From Toxoplasma gondii ME49 (taxonomy: Eukaryota; Apicomplexa; Conoidasida; Eucoccidiorida; Sarcocystidae): a stretch of 64,000 bases of DNA. A program made the position numbers and the translations under genes. The stretch covers positions 5,914,212 through 5,978,211 of the forward strand of contig NC_031478.1 of the NCBI RefSeq assembly GCF_000006565.2, written 5' to 3'. Of the stretch, positions 48,401 through 60,569 are shown piece by piece (within the stretch, counting starts at the first letter, position 1; the number at the start of each line of letters is the position of its first letter). The notes beneath the pieces were generated by a model. That model searched no databases and was not told the origin of the DNA. It saw only the letters and a program-made list of their open reading frames with translations.

Positions 48401-51071
48401 TCTCCGACCCGTGGGTCCCCAACGGAAGAGGTCGGCATCGCTGTTTTCCGCCTTTTTTCCTCTGACATTCCCGGCTCGGCTGCTGGGTGGATTTCGCTCT
48501 GAGGCGACGATCACCGGGTTCTGAATCGGCCTCTGCTTTGCCCTGATGCAGCCTCCGGTCCACTGTCTCCTCGGCAGAGATCGCAAACGCAGTTCTTCCG
48601 TTGGTTCGCGTCGTCGGGACCCCCGTCTGGCGAGCGCCGCTCTTTCAGGTCGCCGTCACGGTGTGTCTCTCCCGGCTTTCCTCAGCTCGCGTTAGGGCAG
48701 AAAACTGAGGCAGGCGAAGCAGAAGAACCAAGGCATTCATGGGCAGGCACAAGAGAAAGCGGAGCAAACACAAGCTCTTGCAAGAGACGCCTTCGGCGTT
48801 GTCTGCTGTCCATCGTTCCTCAAACGCACATCGTGTTGATTATGCACAGCGTCCTGCGTCATCATTTCTGCAGTAGAAGCGGAAGAGAGGACAGAAGAGG
48901 GGAAGAGAGCAGAAGAGGGACAGAGCGGGAAGCAAGAGAAAGGAGAGAAGCGATTAACGCGAACTGCATTACCACACAAACACTGGCAGAGTCTGTCTTT
49001 TTCTGTTATGCTTCTCGAGTTCGTGACAACGTCATACGTCCACCGGTTTCGGTCATCGAGGGGATGCACCACAAGTCCGAAGAACGACCCGCAAGGAGTT
49101 TTCCTGGATTTCTGTGGCAGTCACTTCATTTGAGTTTGTACTCTTTCTTTCGATGGTCGTTTTTACTTTATTGCCCGCCGTCTGAACCAGGTCCACGTCT
49201 CGCAGGCCCTGCTTCGCGGTCTAAGGTCTCCTTTCGACTTCTCCCTTCCGACTGTAACGCTCCTCTCCGCCGTCCTTCCTGGGGTGTCCTCCTTCTTCTG
49301 CGCCGGTGGTTTCCTCTTTTGCCGGCCCTCTTGCCACTTGTGCTTCATTTTTCTTGTTCTCTTTGCAGGCGATGGCGGCGCAGGACCAGTCGCAGTGGAC
49401 CCCGCGAGATGTTGCAAACTTCACGTTTGCTCTTGGCAAGATTTCCGGCGAGCACGGAGAAGACCCGGTAGATCCCTCTGTCTTTCGAGCTTCTGGAGAC
49501 AACAGCGCGGCTCCACAGAAGCGAAACGCCGAGGCAGGCGGACACTCCAGACGTCAGCTAATCAGAGACCTCTGTGAATTTGCCACTCGAGAAGTAAGCG
49601 GGGACAGAGGCGACGCGAGGGAATAAAGAGGCCATCTCTTGGGGGTAGAGGGGAGGGGGCGGTACATTCTCTGACTTCGCTCATGCTATTGGGTCACTCC
49701 GGAAAATGCTGTGTCTTTGCGTCCGGTTTCCGCTCCCGTGTTCCGCCCTCTTGTCGTTGCGGCTGTTCTCTTGAATCTGCTTTCCTTAGGCTAACAGGTG
49801 GATTCAGTACGATCACACTGCGCGCAAGAAATACAGGGAGTCGTCGTTTTCGAGACTTCCCATTTGTTTGTCAACGCGACGTCGGTCTGAACACCACGAA
49901 GACCCGTTTTTTATTCTGTTGCTTCCTGTCTTGTGTCTTCCTGTCGCTTGGATTCTGCTATCGATGTCTTCTCTCCCCCAAAGAGTTTCGAGTCTGGCTT
50001 ACCTCTTCTGAAGTTTCCTCGCTATTTGTGTTTTGGGGGCTGGATTGCAGTACTCTACGGCACCAAGGTTAGTCCACATCAGTTATGCTGTAGGCATCAT
50101 GTATGGATTAGTGTTGTCGTTCGTATGACGAGCGAGAGGAAACTTGCTCGAAGAGGACATCCAGTCGACGCCAGTGTTTCTACGTGTTTTCGCATTCTTC
50201 ATCTTTGTTTCTCTCCATGTTTTCTGCTGTTTTTTTCTCTGGCGCTGTCTCCAGATGGATCGCTTCAATCCGTGTGACATCGTGAGACTCCTCCAAGGTC
50301 TGGCTTGTCTCGACTACCGCCACGAGGGAGTTCTCGCCTCCGTTTCGCGTCGTCTTCAGCATGCTGATGGCAGTTCTCCGACCGAGGCAGAAGGATTTCC
50401 TTTCCACGTTCAGCGAGCTATTGCAGAGGCCCTTCTAAAGGTAAAGGTCTCGATACGGAGGCGCCGAAAAAAGTGCCACAGAGATTCTCTGGTTACCTCA
50501 AAGAGTCTTGGAGATATCTGCTAAAGTCTGAATAATTATCCTGAAAACACGGGTGTACGCGTCTGCGCCAACGGCAGCGTCATCATCGTGGTCATGGAGG
50601 GATCAGCTAGCGTACACTCTTTACTGATGAACGAGCCTCTGGCTCGGCTGAGAGTGGAATCTGTGCACCTGTCCCATGTCGAAGTTTGCGGTAGTTTCTC
50701 CAGGTGAAAGGAGTGTCAGTTCGTTGTTTCAGGTTTTCACACCCGCATCGTGTGGTGAAGGACCTCTCCCTCTCTCTGTCGAGTCGACGTCCATGTGCAT
50801 GTGTTCCACCCGTTCACGCGGTGTACAGACAGCCTGCCTGTCGCCTTTGGTGTTCCTGCAGCTCGAAGCCTCTCATGCATGCTCGCGCGACTGGATCGAC
50901 GGCCTCCGCAGCCATCAAGCCGCTCTGGGGCACAAGGGCGGGGGGAAGGAAGGCGGGCCGGGAGAGTTTCTTTCTGGTGTTTCGTCTTCGTGCTTTCGAG
51001 TGGAGGAAGTGTCGAGTTCTTCGGCGCCTCCAGTGTACCACCAGCGAACGCATGCAGTCAGCCGCCGGTGA
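39478..51071 (+). CDS. Tandem 37-residue helical repeat protein (HPR type), probable organellar RNA-binding protein
   Basis: Fourteen exons keep one frame (about 1083 aa): 39478-40721, 41761-41992, 42375-42587, 43331-43520, 43990-44100, 45193-45303, 46261-46342, 46745-46896, 47370-47497, 48043-48113, 48552-48648, 49369-49593, 50255-50440 and 50862-51071. The ATG at 39478 is the first in frame and opens an Arg/Ser-rich, acid-poor leader (MAGTAGVVRLRKAALCFPRA) typical of mitochondrial import. A Ser-rich linker follows. From exon 4 on there are two-helix repeats about 37 residues long: LILNAFSSAKVFHHETLL, LNAMARLNMRDREALDSSCL, LNAAARLGYRELQFYSVLGD, LWAFGAVGVRHQTLIGEFID, ASILGPLGNLRVEHSRMKLL, ALSRLGFRVSQSPVASQLL, VANFTFALGKISGEHG and IVRLLQGLACLDYRHEGVLA. 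This is the pattern of heptatricopeptide repeat (HPR) proteins, which bind organellar RNA in apicomplexans. No C-terminal RAP domain was seen. The least certain parts are exon 3, the exon 4 acceptor, the exon 11 donor (GTCGCC) and the last exon. Confidence 0.72.
42151..42171. repeat. (TA)n microsatellite, HPR gene intron 2
   Basis: A TA run of about 21 bp within an A/T-rich stretch (about 42065-42300) of the intron between 41992 and 42375. Confidence 0.85.
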
Positions 51072-51279
51072 CCTTCGCTCCTCTGTCGGCCTTGGCGTTA
51101 AGGCGACGTCACGGAGATAATGACAGATGATTCGCCATTCTGGAGGAACCGCACCGCTCACAATGTCGTCGGAGTTACGCCAAGTAGTAAATGATCCACA
51201 GCGTGCAGACTGTGGAGATTTCCACCTTCCATTGTTTCACGTATACTTACATATTTACATCAATGTACATACACTGCGT

Positions 51280-51300
51280 TATATATATATATATATATAT
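51280..51300. repeat. (TA)n microsatellite
   Basis: A TA run of about 21 bp, about 200 bp beyond the proposed HPR stop codon. Confidence 0.85.
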
Positions 51301-52346
51301 GTATATACAAATATGTAAGTCTAGGTGTGTTTATATTGATAACTATCGTGGTCACAGAGCCCTCGATTCGATGGGGGCTGAAGACGCCTGCCGACTCCGG
51401 CATATTAGAGTGAAATGTATCCTGGCGAAAGAACGCGCAAAACCACAAAGCTGCGTCATCTACCGGTCCCGAGGGTGTGTCAATGTGCGATCGAGGGCAA
51501 CAGCGCCCAGTCAACCTTCTCTGGTGTACGGGTACCAGTTTCGCCTGCAAAACCTCTTCCGAAAAAGTCTCAAAGGAAACACCAGCAGACACAAGAGACT
51601 ACAGTTCTTCAGTAAGGTCCTTCAGCTTTTTGGGGACTCGTCTTATAAAGGAGTAGAGAGGCTGTCAACGGGTCATGTCTCAGAGATTGAAACACGCCCA
51701 GTATGCGGTGCTGAGGGTACTAGAACTGGAGCATGCACATATTCTCCACGAAAATCCATTTCTTGATACCTACATTACACACTTCCATATAGACGTATAT
51801 AGAGAGAGATCCGGCATATATACGCACATCTATACGTATGTAGGGGAAAAGGTGTAAAGATGTATATCCAACAGATACACCTCGCTGTCAGTCTGTTGTC
51901 TCAACACCGTTTAAGGGTTTAGACTTGGATGTGCCGCCACAACGACCCAAGACGCCGGCGACGAGACGGAAGAAAATTGCCTCACTTGACGTAGGGTTCT
52001 TATCGTGAGCACAGTTTCCATAGAATTCTATCCATTGTTCTGTCTTAATGAAATAAACCCGCATTATCTTGATTCTTCTAGACAGAGAACTTCCACAGAA
52101 ACGCTGACGGTTCAAGCGCCGTGAAAGCACTCAGTGTCCAACGTCCCTTTCCCCTCTGTCTCAAGATTGTTGCGTGAGAACACCTCGCGCCAAATTCGTC
52201 GAGAGATAGATATATGGAGATAGGTAGTTGTGGTAGGGAAGGTAAACTCTTAATAAACATCTATGTACACATGCATTGTATATATAGATGCAGATAGGGC
52301 ACGAGAGATATAGTTTCTATCAATACATATGTATCTACATATTCAG

Positions 52347-52365
52347 TATATATATATATATATAT
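52347..52365. repeat. (TA)n microsatellite
   Basis: A TA run of about 19 bp in intergenic DNA. Confidence 0.85.
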
Positions 52366-54472
52366 TTGAATATGGTAGGAGAGATACATTTCTATCAAAG
52401 TGAACCTGTCTCTGGGACTGTCACATCTGTCTGTTGAATATAAGTGACTTGGGTCGTGATTCAAAAGCATCCCTGTGTGAATACAGCACCCGTTTTTGCG
52501 GAGTGTTTCGCACGCGATGTTCGTGTGTTAGAGATAGCGCAAGTGTTTTAAATAATCCGGGAAACGTTTTGAACGTGTCTCGCAACTGTCTTCCTGTGCT
52601 GCCACCTCTCAGCACATCCGGTTCACGTCCAGGCTGCGTCTGCTGTATGTCTGAATTCGAGAGGTGATGAGTTCTCTTCTGGAAAGGTAGAATGTCGATA
52701 AAACACACGATCACTCGGCCACAGTGGGAAACCAGTGTGGGTCGGGGTCTCGTGACTCTGGCCAAACACGGGGCACCTGCCGAGTATTTCTCCACCTGTC
52801 GCGAAAATTCATAAACATCGCCCCCCTGGGGACGAATGAACGACGAGAGGCACAACTCACAAGAGCGGCATGGTGCCATGAATGCTCGCCTGGTCCCGCT
52901 CGGCCCCCCAAAAACGAAAACCCTTACGAACATGTCGACAAAGGAAGGAAACGCCCATCTCCGGGAGCTGAGTGGCGGTTGTCTGTACCGTTCTCACCCT
53001 CCACAAGCGTTTCCCCACCTGGAAAGGAGAGACGCCACCACGGTAGCGAGGCGAAAGTAGCCGATGAACACTGCGAAACGCCCTACACACACAAGGGGAG
53101 ACGCCGCGTCGCCGAACCACCTCTTTCGTGGCTGCAAAAGAGAAGAGACATCCGAGACCGTGAGCGAAGTTCGACAGTACGCTCTCACATTCACTCTCTT
53201 ACTCGGTAGGGTAGTGAAATCCAAAAATTTTGGCTTCCCAAGCAGTCCACTGGGATGCCGGTGGTGTGTCTTCACTCTCTCTCTCTCATTCGCACATCTG
53301 TCTAACGGGCTTCACGCGTAGGCGGGCTCCGGAACCTTGCTCGCCATTGCCTATGGAACAGGTGGAGCATGTCCTGCCGACGCGGCAAACACAGAAGCAT
53401 AAAACGAAACGAAGAAGGACATGTCCTTTTACGGAAAAACGACGATAAATAAAAAGGCCGGCGTGGGCCACCTGCGGCCAACATAAAACCGGCGCATGCG
53501 TCCGGACTAGCAAAGTGCCGTGGCGAGGACACGCACCTTGAGTCAACGAGACTGCTACAAAAGGCTGCCTCTCAAGCGGGTTTTTGGTACAGATCTGAAC
53601 TTTCGACACTGAGACATCCATGATGCGCATGTAGTAATTCGGCGGGTGTATCCCCGGACACACAGCGAGTGCAGAGCCACAAGCTTCTACACTCGCGACG
53701 AACTCGACAGCATGCAGGAACAGATGGTTCTTTCTCTGCATGGCAGGTCTTGTGAGGCGTGTCCACACCCCATCCAACAGGCTTTCACTCCCCCAGGAAA
53801 AAAAGCGGGTCGGCTGAGATACATTCTCACCCCGCACATCGATGAACAGATTCCCTCTTTGCTCCTCCGCTCTGTGTGGGTAGACGCAGCAGTCACCGAC
53901 TGCAACCCAAGTGAGCACTTCAGAGTCTGGCGAAACGAGGTTTGTCTGTGAGCCAAACTCATCATTCTGTGCATACACCTGCGGGTTGAGAGGGAAACAC
54001 GCCAGCCGCCTTCAAAAACCGACGCGCGTTTTCTTTCTCGTTCTTGCATGAACTCATCCTCAGTACGAAGTTGCGAACCTCATCAACGCCTCGCATACTC
54101 AGACACGGACGAGCCGAACAGAGTCCGAGGTTTCTCATGTCTGTTCTGCGCGTGTCTCCTTGCTGTCCCCACTCTGCAGTTATCCCAGAGTTTCCTCCAT
54201 CCATCATCCCACTCAAGAGTTTGACACGCACCACCTGTTTCGCTCTTCCGCTACGCAGGTTGCGTTTTTCTGCAAAAGCCACTGTGTTTCACCTGGAGAC
54301 CTTCTGAAACCGAGAAACGCAGCCGCACTCTCGCTCTCATGCCCGGGCATTTTCGTTTCTCACGCAGTGGCACTCGCCGAGGAGTGAAGAGGGGAACGAA
54401 AGCGTGTGGTGGCCCAAACAAAAGAAACCCGAGGGACCCTGATAAAAACATCCGCGAAACAGCGCGTTGGTG

Positions 54473-57400
54473 TCACACGTCTGTTCGGACTGTCTGCGGA
54501 GATCCACCGTCCCCGAAAAATCCTTGCTTTCCTTCCCCTTCCACCTTTGGGGACCGACACGGAAGAAACACCGGCCCTTTCTCCCTACGAGAAGACGCGT
54601 GAAGAGCAGCGCTAACTGACGGCAGGCTCTGTGTGGACATCAAGACTTGGAAGAGCGACGACGCGACACAGTCAGGGGAAGAGAAGAGAGGTGGAAGAAA
54701 AGCCAGCGGTGAAGCAAGGCCTTCGCCGCCACCTGGAAAACTTCCCCCGTCGAGGGGTCCGCCGAACGAGGGAAAGGCGCGTGCACGCGATTTGTTTTCG
54801 TCCTGCGAGCGCAAGGGCGAGACCCAGGTCGGAGACAGGAAGTCTTTCTCGATCAGCGGGCAGAGGCACGAAACGGGCAGAGACAGCGGGTCTCCCACCT
54901 CGCCTGTCTCTTGGCACTGCTGAACCCGGGTGTCCTGCCCCAGGGACGACATCGTTGACGGGGAGCAAAAACGCGAAGGACAAGCGTGGGTTCTCCTTGC
55001 CCCGGTGGCGCCAAGAAGAGCTTCCGCAGCAGCGAACGGCGACGCGTTCAAATGCGGCGGGCGACGAGGTGGCGAGGCAGAAAACAACCCAGCAGTATTC
55101 CGCTGCGCAAAAGGACCCAGCCTCTTGTGAGACGGCGTTCCTGCAGTCTTCACAGGTTGAGGAAACGGGGCCTGTGGAGGTGGGGAGGGCGAGAGACACT
55201 GAGGACGCGTGGCAGCGAAAGCGTGGGCAAAAGAACCGTGGAGAAGTCGGACAATGTGGGCGTCCAACAGATTCGCCGCAGAAACGATGTTCTGAGACAC
55301 CGCAGGCAACAAACAAGAGACAACGTTGTGTGAAGACATTGACCTCGAAACGGGGGAAAACGCCACATTCGATGACTTGCTGTCCCACAAAAGACGAAGC
55401 CAGCGGCGTACGCCACACATACCCCGTTCTTCTTGTCCCCCCGTCTGTGTTGTGCGCCTCATGCACTCTCCTGTCCGGCCCTCTGTTTTCTCATCACGAT
55501 ACTCATTTTTACCTACCCTCGAAAGTCCACAAAGCATGACAGTTGAAGACGCTTTGTCGAACCACGCGTCAACGAGTCCTGTCATCGCTCCGATTTGGCG
55601 CAAGAAGGATTTGCGTCCAAATTCGCTTCTCAGCCTCGCGACCTGGTTTTCAACGTTGCTCTCCTCAGCACCATCCCTCGGCTTCTCCGCCTCCAGGACC
55701 CCAACGGGAATGTCCCCTCCGGGGTGGCCCAGACGGGCGGCGAAGGCGGGTCCGACCGGGGCGTAGAAGACACAGCGCGGAGCGACTTCGGCGGCCAGGC
55801 ATCCTTTGTGGGCATGGAGATCCGAACCGCCCTCGTCTGAGAGATACTCCAAAGCCGACAGCCGAGAAGAGGGACGGAGACCAGCGCGGGGCCCCGACGA
55901 CGGCGAGGAAGAAACATACCATGTCGTGCAGCCGTTGTCTGCCTGATCTGCGCCGTCAGCACGCAAACGCCCGCGAGCAAAAGAAGGCGGATACAAACAG
56001 TATGGAGCTGAGAAAACCCGAACTTCTGCGAGAGCCTCTTCGACCGTCTGGCGGGACGAGCCGTAGATGCGGATGCGGCGCGTTGCGGAGTCCTCTTCTT
56101 GGGGAAAGACGCGGATCTCGACCTATACAGAACGAAGAAAGCGACAAAAGGCAAGCGACGCATAACATCAAACCAGAAAGAGACGCAGAGTAACATTAAA
56201 GATAGACAAAAAACGATGGACTGTCCAGAGGAGTGATGGAACAACGTAGACTTGGGAGGGGGGGGGCTGGGACACCACCTGGTGCATGGGAGCGAATGGG
56301 GGCGAACGGAGAAAGATGTCTTGTCATCGAGATCACAAGAAACACAGTTCTGGGAAAGTTTGGTTCAGTGCATTTATAAAAACGTAGATTTGAATCGCTG
56401 GGGTCTGGAAACGGCTAGACTGGCCATCTTGTCCTCGCCAGTTTCTCCCTTCAGGTGGAGCTGCTTCTCCGCTCGTGGACCCACGAACTCCACACCCTAA
56501 ATCACCAGTGTGAACCGCCGGAAGAGTCTCTGGCGACGGCGCCTCTCCTGACGGTTCCGAGCTTCGCGTACACGCCTCACCTGGAAGCGTTTCGCGAGTC
56601 TTTCGAGTCTCTCGCCTTGTTTGCCGATAATGAGGCCAATTGTCTCCTTGGCTCTGAATTCCGCACAGACGCAGGCGACGCCGTTGCTAGTCCGTTCTTC
56701 GAGGCACTTGAGGCGTTTTTCTCTTCGTTCATGAAAGAGAAGGCTCTTCATGATCCGCCTGCTGGCACTTTGCAAAATGGCTTTCAAGCGGTCCACTGCC
56801 ACCCTGTCGAACCCGAGAAGAACGAGCGCGTATCCCTGCCCCTCGCGGAGTTCGCACTGCTCCAGTTCGTGGCTGTTTAGACCGCTGGCGCCGATCTTCT
56901 GGAGACCCTCCGAGAGGACCCTGCGGGAGAAGGAGGCGGGGATGGCGGAGTTCAAGGATTTTTCTCGCCCCTCCACGTCGAGGAGAGACTTCACGCGTCC
57001 GGATGCGGCGTCCAGTGCTCCCTGGCTCAGAGATGCTTCGGAATCTAGACCTGAGACCTTGCGGCTTGCTTTGCAGGGAAATCCCGAGAGTGGTTCCCTA
57101 CTTCGTATTCCGCCGGTGGGTCCAACGCCATGTCTACCCTGCGACTGCGAAGGGTCTCCCACAGTTTTCAGTCCTATCTGCTGAAACACCGTCGCCTCTT
57201 CAACGTGTCCTGCTCTTCCTGGATAGGCCGTTCTTCCGACGAGCTTCAAGTTGTCGTCCTCCTCTGTCGTTCCCTCAGGCAACTCCCCGTGGTTTCGCCT
57301 TTCCTGTGGATGCTCTTCTTTCTCCCCGTGCACTTCTGCGCACCCCAAAAACTCGAGCGCGCGCGGTTCCGGAGCGTCCACTGTGGTGCCCGCCTCGCTG

Positions 57401-60400
57401 CTCCCTCCTGGTTTCCCGTCTCCCGCCTCCCCATCTGAGTGAGTTCCTCGCCCGTGAGTCTCTGCTGCAAGTGGGGAACCCTCGCATGCAGTCAGTCCCT
57501 CGGATCCAGAAGAAACCACCGAGGCGAGTGGCGAGGATGGAAACGGGGAGAAGGGGGATGGCAGATGCGGAAAGGCAGCGCAGCCGGATCCACGGGAGGC
57601 CCCTGAAGTCGAGGCACTCGGAGAAGCAGGGCGAAGCGAGAAGGGCGAAGACACCACTCCTGGGAAAGGCGAGTACGAGGGAGAGAAACCTCGAATCGTC
57701 TGTGGGTCCTCATCTGACGAGCCGGACGTCACAGCGTCGCTGCTGTCTGAAGCGAACGAGCAGGACAGAGCAGGGGTGAGCACGAAGATGCGGTTCTGAT
57801 AAAGACCCAGTGTAACATGTTTCATCAGCTGCCACCCGAAAGAATGAGCACATGTCAGAGGAGTGGAGTCATAGGTGCCTGCAGTTCCCTTGGTCTCCCC
57901 CAGTCATAGAATGGCACTTTTCCCTGGGGATGCTTTGGGTTCTAAGATTCAAAAGAACAAAACTGTCTCTTCCGCTTACCGGTATGGAAGTCGAGAGCCT
58001 CACGCTTTTCCGTCTTAGTGGTGCGGTCGAGTGCCAGAGTTGCCGTTCGGCCTTCATCTCCGTCTTGCGCCAAGGCCCCCCCGTCTGACATAATTGTGAC
58101 GGCGATGACGCCCGGAAACCCCTCTCTTCCGTCGCTTCGGAATCCGAGAGCTTTCTCATTTTGTCCCCCGCCCGGTGTGCTTCGTAAATTTGCGGCTGCA
58201 AACTCGAATAATTTTGCTGGAGACACTAATCTCCGGCCCTGCAGAGCCTGGAGAAGGCTTGAAGCTGCCTTCTCCTCGTCTTCCTGGTCGCCTCCAGGAG
58301 CAGCGTCGTCACCGGCGAGCGAGCACTCAGCCAAGATCCATCGGGCCGATTCAGTGGAGACAGGCAGAGTCTCTCGACATATCGACTGCAGAAGGACTGA
58401 GAGGGGAACTTCGTAGGGCAGGAGACCTAGGTCTGTTTGTCTGCAGTGTTGAAGATCGTGAAGACCGTTCTGGATGGACTGGTGGAGGCGCGCCGAGGAG
58501 TCAAGAGGCAGTGCCGACGAGAGAGACCCGGAGGCGGCTGCGGAGAAGTCGGGTTCTCCTGTGATCCTGTCTCTCCGGGGGTCTCGTAGCGACGACTCCA
58601 ACACAGTGATCTGAACGGAGGGCGCCGATAGCAGGCGAACGCGGAAATAGCGAGGTGACTCGGTGTTTGAAGCCAGGTCATCCTCAGTCTGGCGCTCGTC
58701 CTGTGTCTCTTCGAGTCGCCCTTTCATAGCCGAAACAAGCACACCGGGAAAAAAACTGTCGGGGCTTGGCGACGACAGGATTCGTGCAAGAGCATAGTGG
58801 GCAGGCGTGGAAAAGGTGCTCGGCCGAAAAACCTGCAGGGAGACAAGAGATGGGAGGGCAAAAAAACAGAAACAAAGATGTGATGGAACGTGTGTCGAGC
58901 AAATTGTCCGTCTGACTTCGGCTTCTATGTATTCCTGGTGATTCCGCATGGTGCGCTCACGAGGGTGTGCCCCGTGTAACAAGAAGAGACGCGACAAGCC
59001 TCGAGGACACAAACCCATGACCCAGGCCACTATTATTTCACGCGTTATGTGGTATTACCGCCTCTACAGAAACAGACAAGAACTCTTCTGGGATTGTTTT
59101 CTAACCTTCATTGACCGAACGCAGAGCCCTCGTGAGTAAAAACATAAATATAAAGCCTATCTCATGTTTTCTGTCCCGCAGATGCCATCTCACCTCCACA
59201 ACGTCTCCGGCTTTCCATTGTTCCGTAGTGCACGAGCGTTCTCTGCTCTTTGCACCCTCCCGGGCCAGATCTTCGTTAGGGTATTCTCCTGCGGTATCGT
59301 CGTGTCTGTGTCCTAGTTCTTTCAAGAAAACCGCATCGTCGCAGCGGTGCGTTCCCTCTTCTGAAGTTGTGTGCCGCTGGGGTCCCGCTAGCACAACATA
59401 AGAACTGGAAATCCAAGTGGGGACAAAGGCAAAAGTTTGCTGAGATGAGGCCTGAGGAGTGGACACGCCATTCTTCTCCGGTCTGAAGGGACCGCTCTCG
59501 ACGTTGCTTTCTGCTTCGTGCAGCATGCTTAAATCCGACGAAATCGCCGGGTCCAGAAGCTGTGCAGTCGAGGTGGCCGAGGTAGACGAAACTCTTGACT
59601 TTGCACGCTCGGATGCACCGCCTGAAAGAGGGAGAGTGGAAGTGCGTTCCTTTCGGGAAACCCCGGGAGGACACGCGGCCTCGCTAAACTGGATGTACGC
59701 TTCGCTCGTGGCAGCGCGGATGTCCAGCAAGAAACCAAGATAGCGACGGCCATGGTGTTCTTGACCTGGCAAGACAATTTCGACTTTCTGTCGAACTGCT
59801 GTTGTCTGCAAATCCAGAAAAGCCAGAAGCACGCCACGCGAATCATCCATGCAAGACAACAAACACAGGAAGTCTGCTGCTGTGTTTTGCACACCAGCGA
59901 AAGGTTCAGGCGAAAGTCTTCCAGACCCGTGCTGGGCAGCATCCCGCCTGTTCATCCAAGCGTTCTATCAGCAGCCCTGGGAAAGTCTGATTAACTGGTC
60001 TTCGGAAGCAACGGAATGTCAACAGTATTTTTACCCCTCACTGTCTGCACAATCAAAAGGTTTTCTTCGTGCTGGAAAAGCTGGCAGTGAGCACTTGCTC
60101 TTCTTTCGGAGTTTTCGGGCCTCCGTTCGGACCGTCGCTTTACGTCTGCACGCACTTGAGGACTGAAGCTTGTAATTTGACTGTCCACGCCTGACTTCTC
60201 TCCGGAGTTCTCTCCTCTGGCGGTTTTTTGCCCAAGAGTGCTGGAAGGTGTTCCATGTCTCGTAGACGATGAAGTGCCCTCCAGTGGAGTGCGAAGGATA
60301 GGGGGACCACAGCGTCTTGGCAAGTCAGTAAGACGTCGAGAGTCTGTACCCCCCAGATACGATAGGCACGCACCCGCAGGCGACCTCACGGAAGCTCGCA

Positions 60401-60569
60401 TTTTCCGTTCTCCTGGCAAACACGCGCTCCGAGATGTGTTGTCTCGGAAATTCGGAGAGTTCAGAGGAAGCAACAGTTCGTGTGAGGCGCTCTCAGACCC
60501 TCCATGGTTTGAGTGTGGTCGCCCACGACCACCTCTCACACGGAGAAGTTGCGGGAAGTCTCCCGCCAT
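54473..60569 (-). CDS. Fragile X family-like RNA-binding protein (Tudor-Tudor-KH0-KH1-KH2)
   Basis: Six exons keep phase: 60569-60042 (tentative), 59964-59194, 58832-57980, 57878-56581, 56122-55517 and 55291-54473 (about 1624 aa; 1445 if translation starts at ATG 59955). FMRP-family proteins bind mRNA and ribosomes and control translation. Tudor 1: QKVEIVLPGQ, RRYLGFLLDIRA, AYIQFSE. Tudor 2 is rebuilt by splicing: EQWKAGDVVE|VFRPSTFSTP, HYALARILSS, YFRVRLLSAPSVQITVLESS. KH0-like segment: HSFGWQLMKHVTLGLYQNRI and, after about 230 disordered residues, GYALVLLGFDRVAVDRLKAI and the long helix ILQSASRRIMKSLLFHERRE. KH1: KETIGLIIGKQGERLERLAK with an intact GKQG loop, then by splicing VEIRVFPQEED, RRIRIYGSSRQTVEEALAEV. 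KH2 is degenerate at its loop (EFGRKSFLRQIGAMTGLVDA) but ends STVMLCGLS|RNIVSAANLLDAHIVRLL, very like FMRP KH2. The tail is Ser/Pro-rich. The order and type of domains match FMRP/FXR; orthology is inference. Exon 1 and its 77-nt intron are the weakest parts. Confidence 0.75.

Larger units (their letters stand above)
51072..54472. other. 3.4-kb intergenic region between convergent HPR and FMRP-like genes
   Basis: This block should hold the 3' UTRs of both flanking genes. It is partly A/T-rich with microsatellites at 51280-51300 and 52347-52365. The open frame at 53286-53978 (-) begins with GTG and has no supporting motif. Nothing else was found. Confidence 0.4.

Noticed and set aside
50051..50067. 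17-nt mini-exon between HPR exons 12 and 13
   Set aside because: It has splice-like ends but breaks the frame into the exon at 50255; skipping it keeps phase.
53286..53978. 230-codon minus-strand frame downstream of the FMRP-like gene
   Set aside because: The first codon is GTG, no motif is recognised, and no splice link to the FMRP-like gene was found.
54672..55466. 264-codon minus-strand frame overlapping the last FMRP-like exon
   Set aside because: The other frame continues the KH2 sequence after the splice at 55291 and is the one in phase with upstream exons.
57826..57880. Acceptor GGGTGGCAG next to the second ordered segment of the FMRP-like gene
   Set aside because: It gives the wrong phase after the exon ending at 57980; the acceptor AACTGCAG (exon start 57878) restores the frame and adds GTYDSTPLTCAHSFGWQL.
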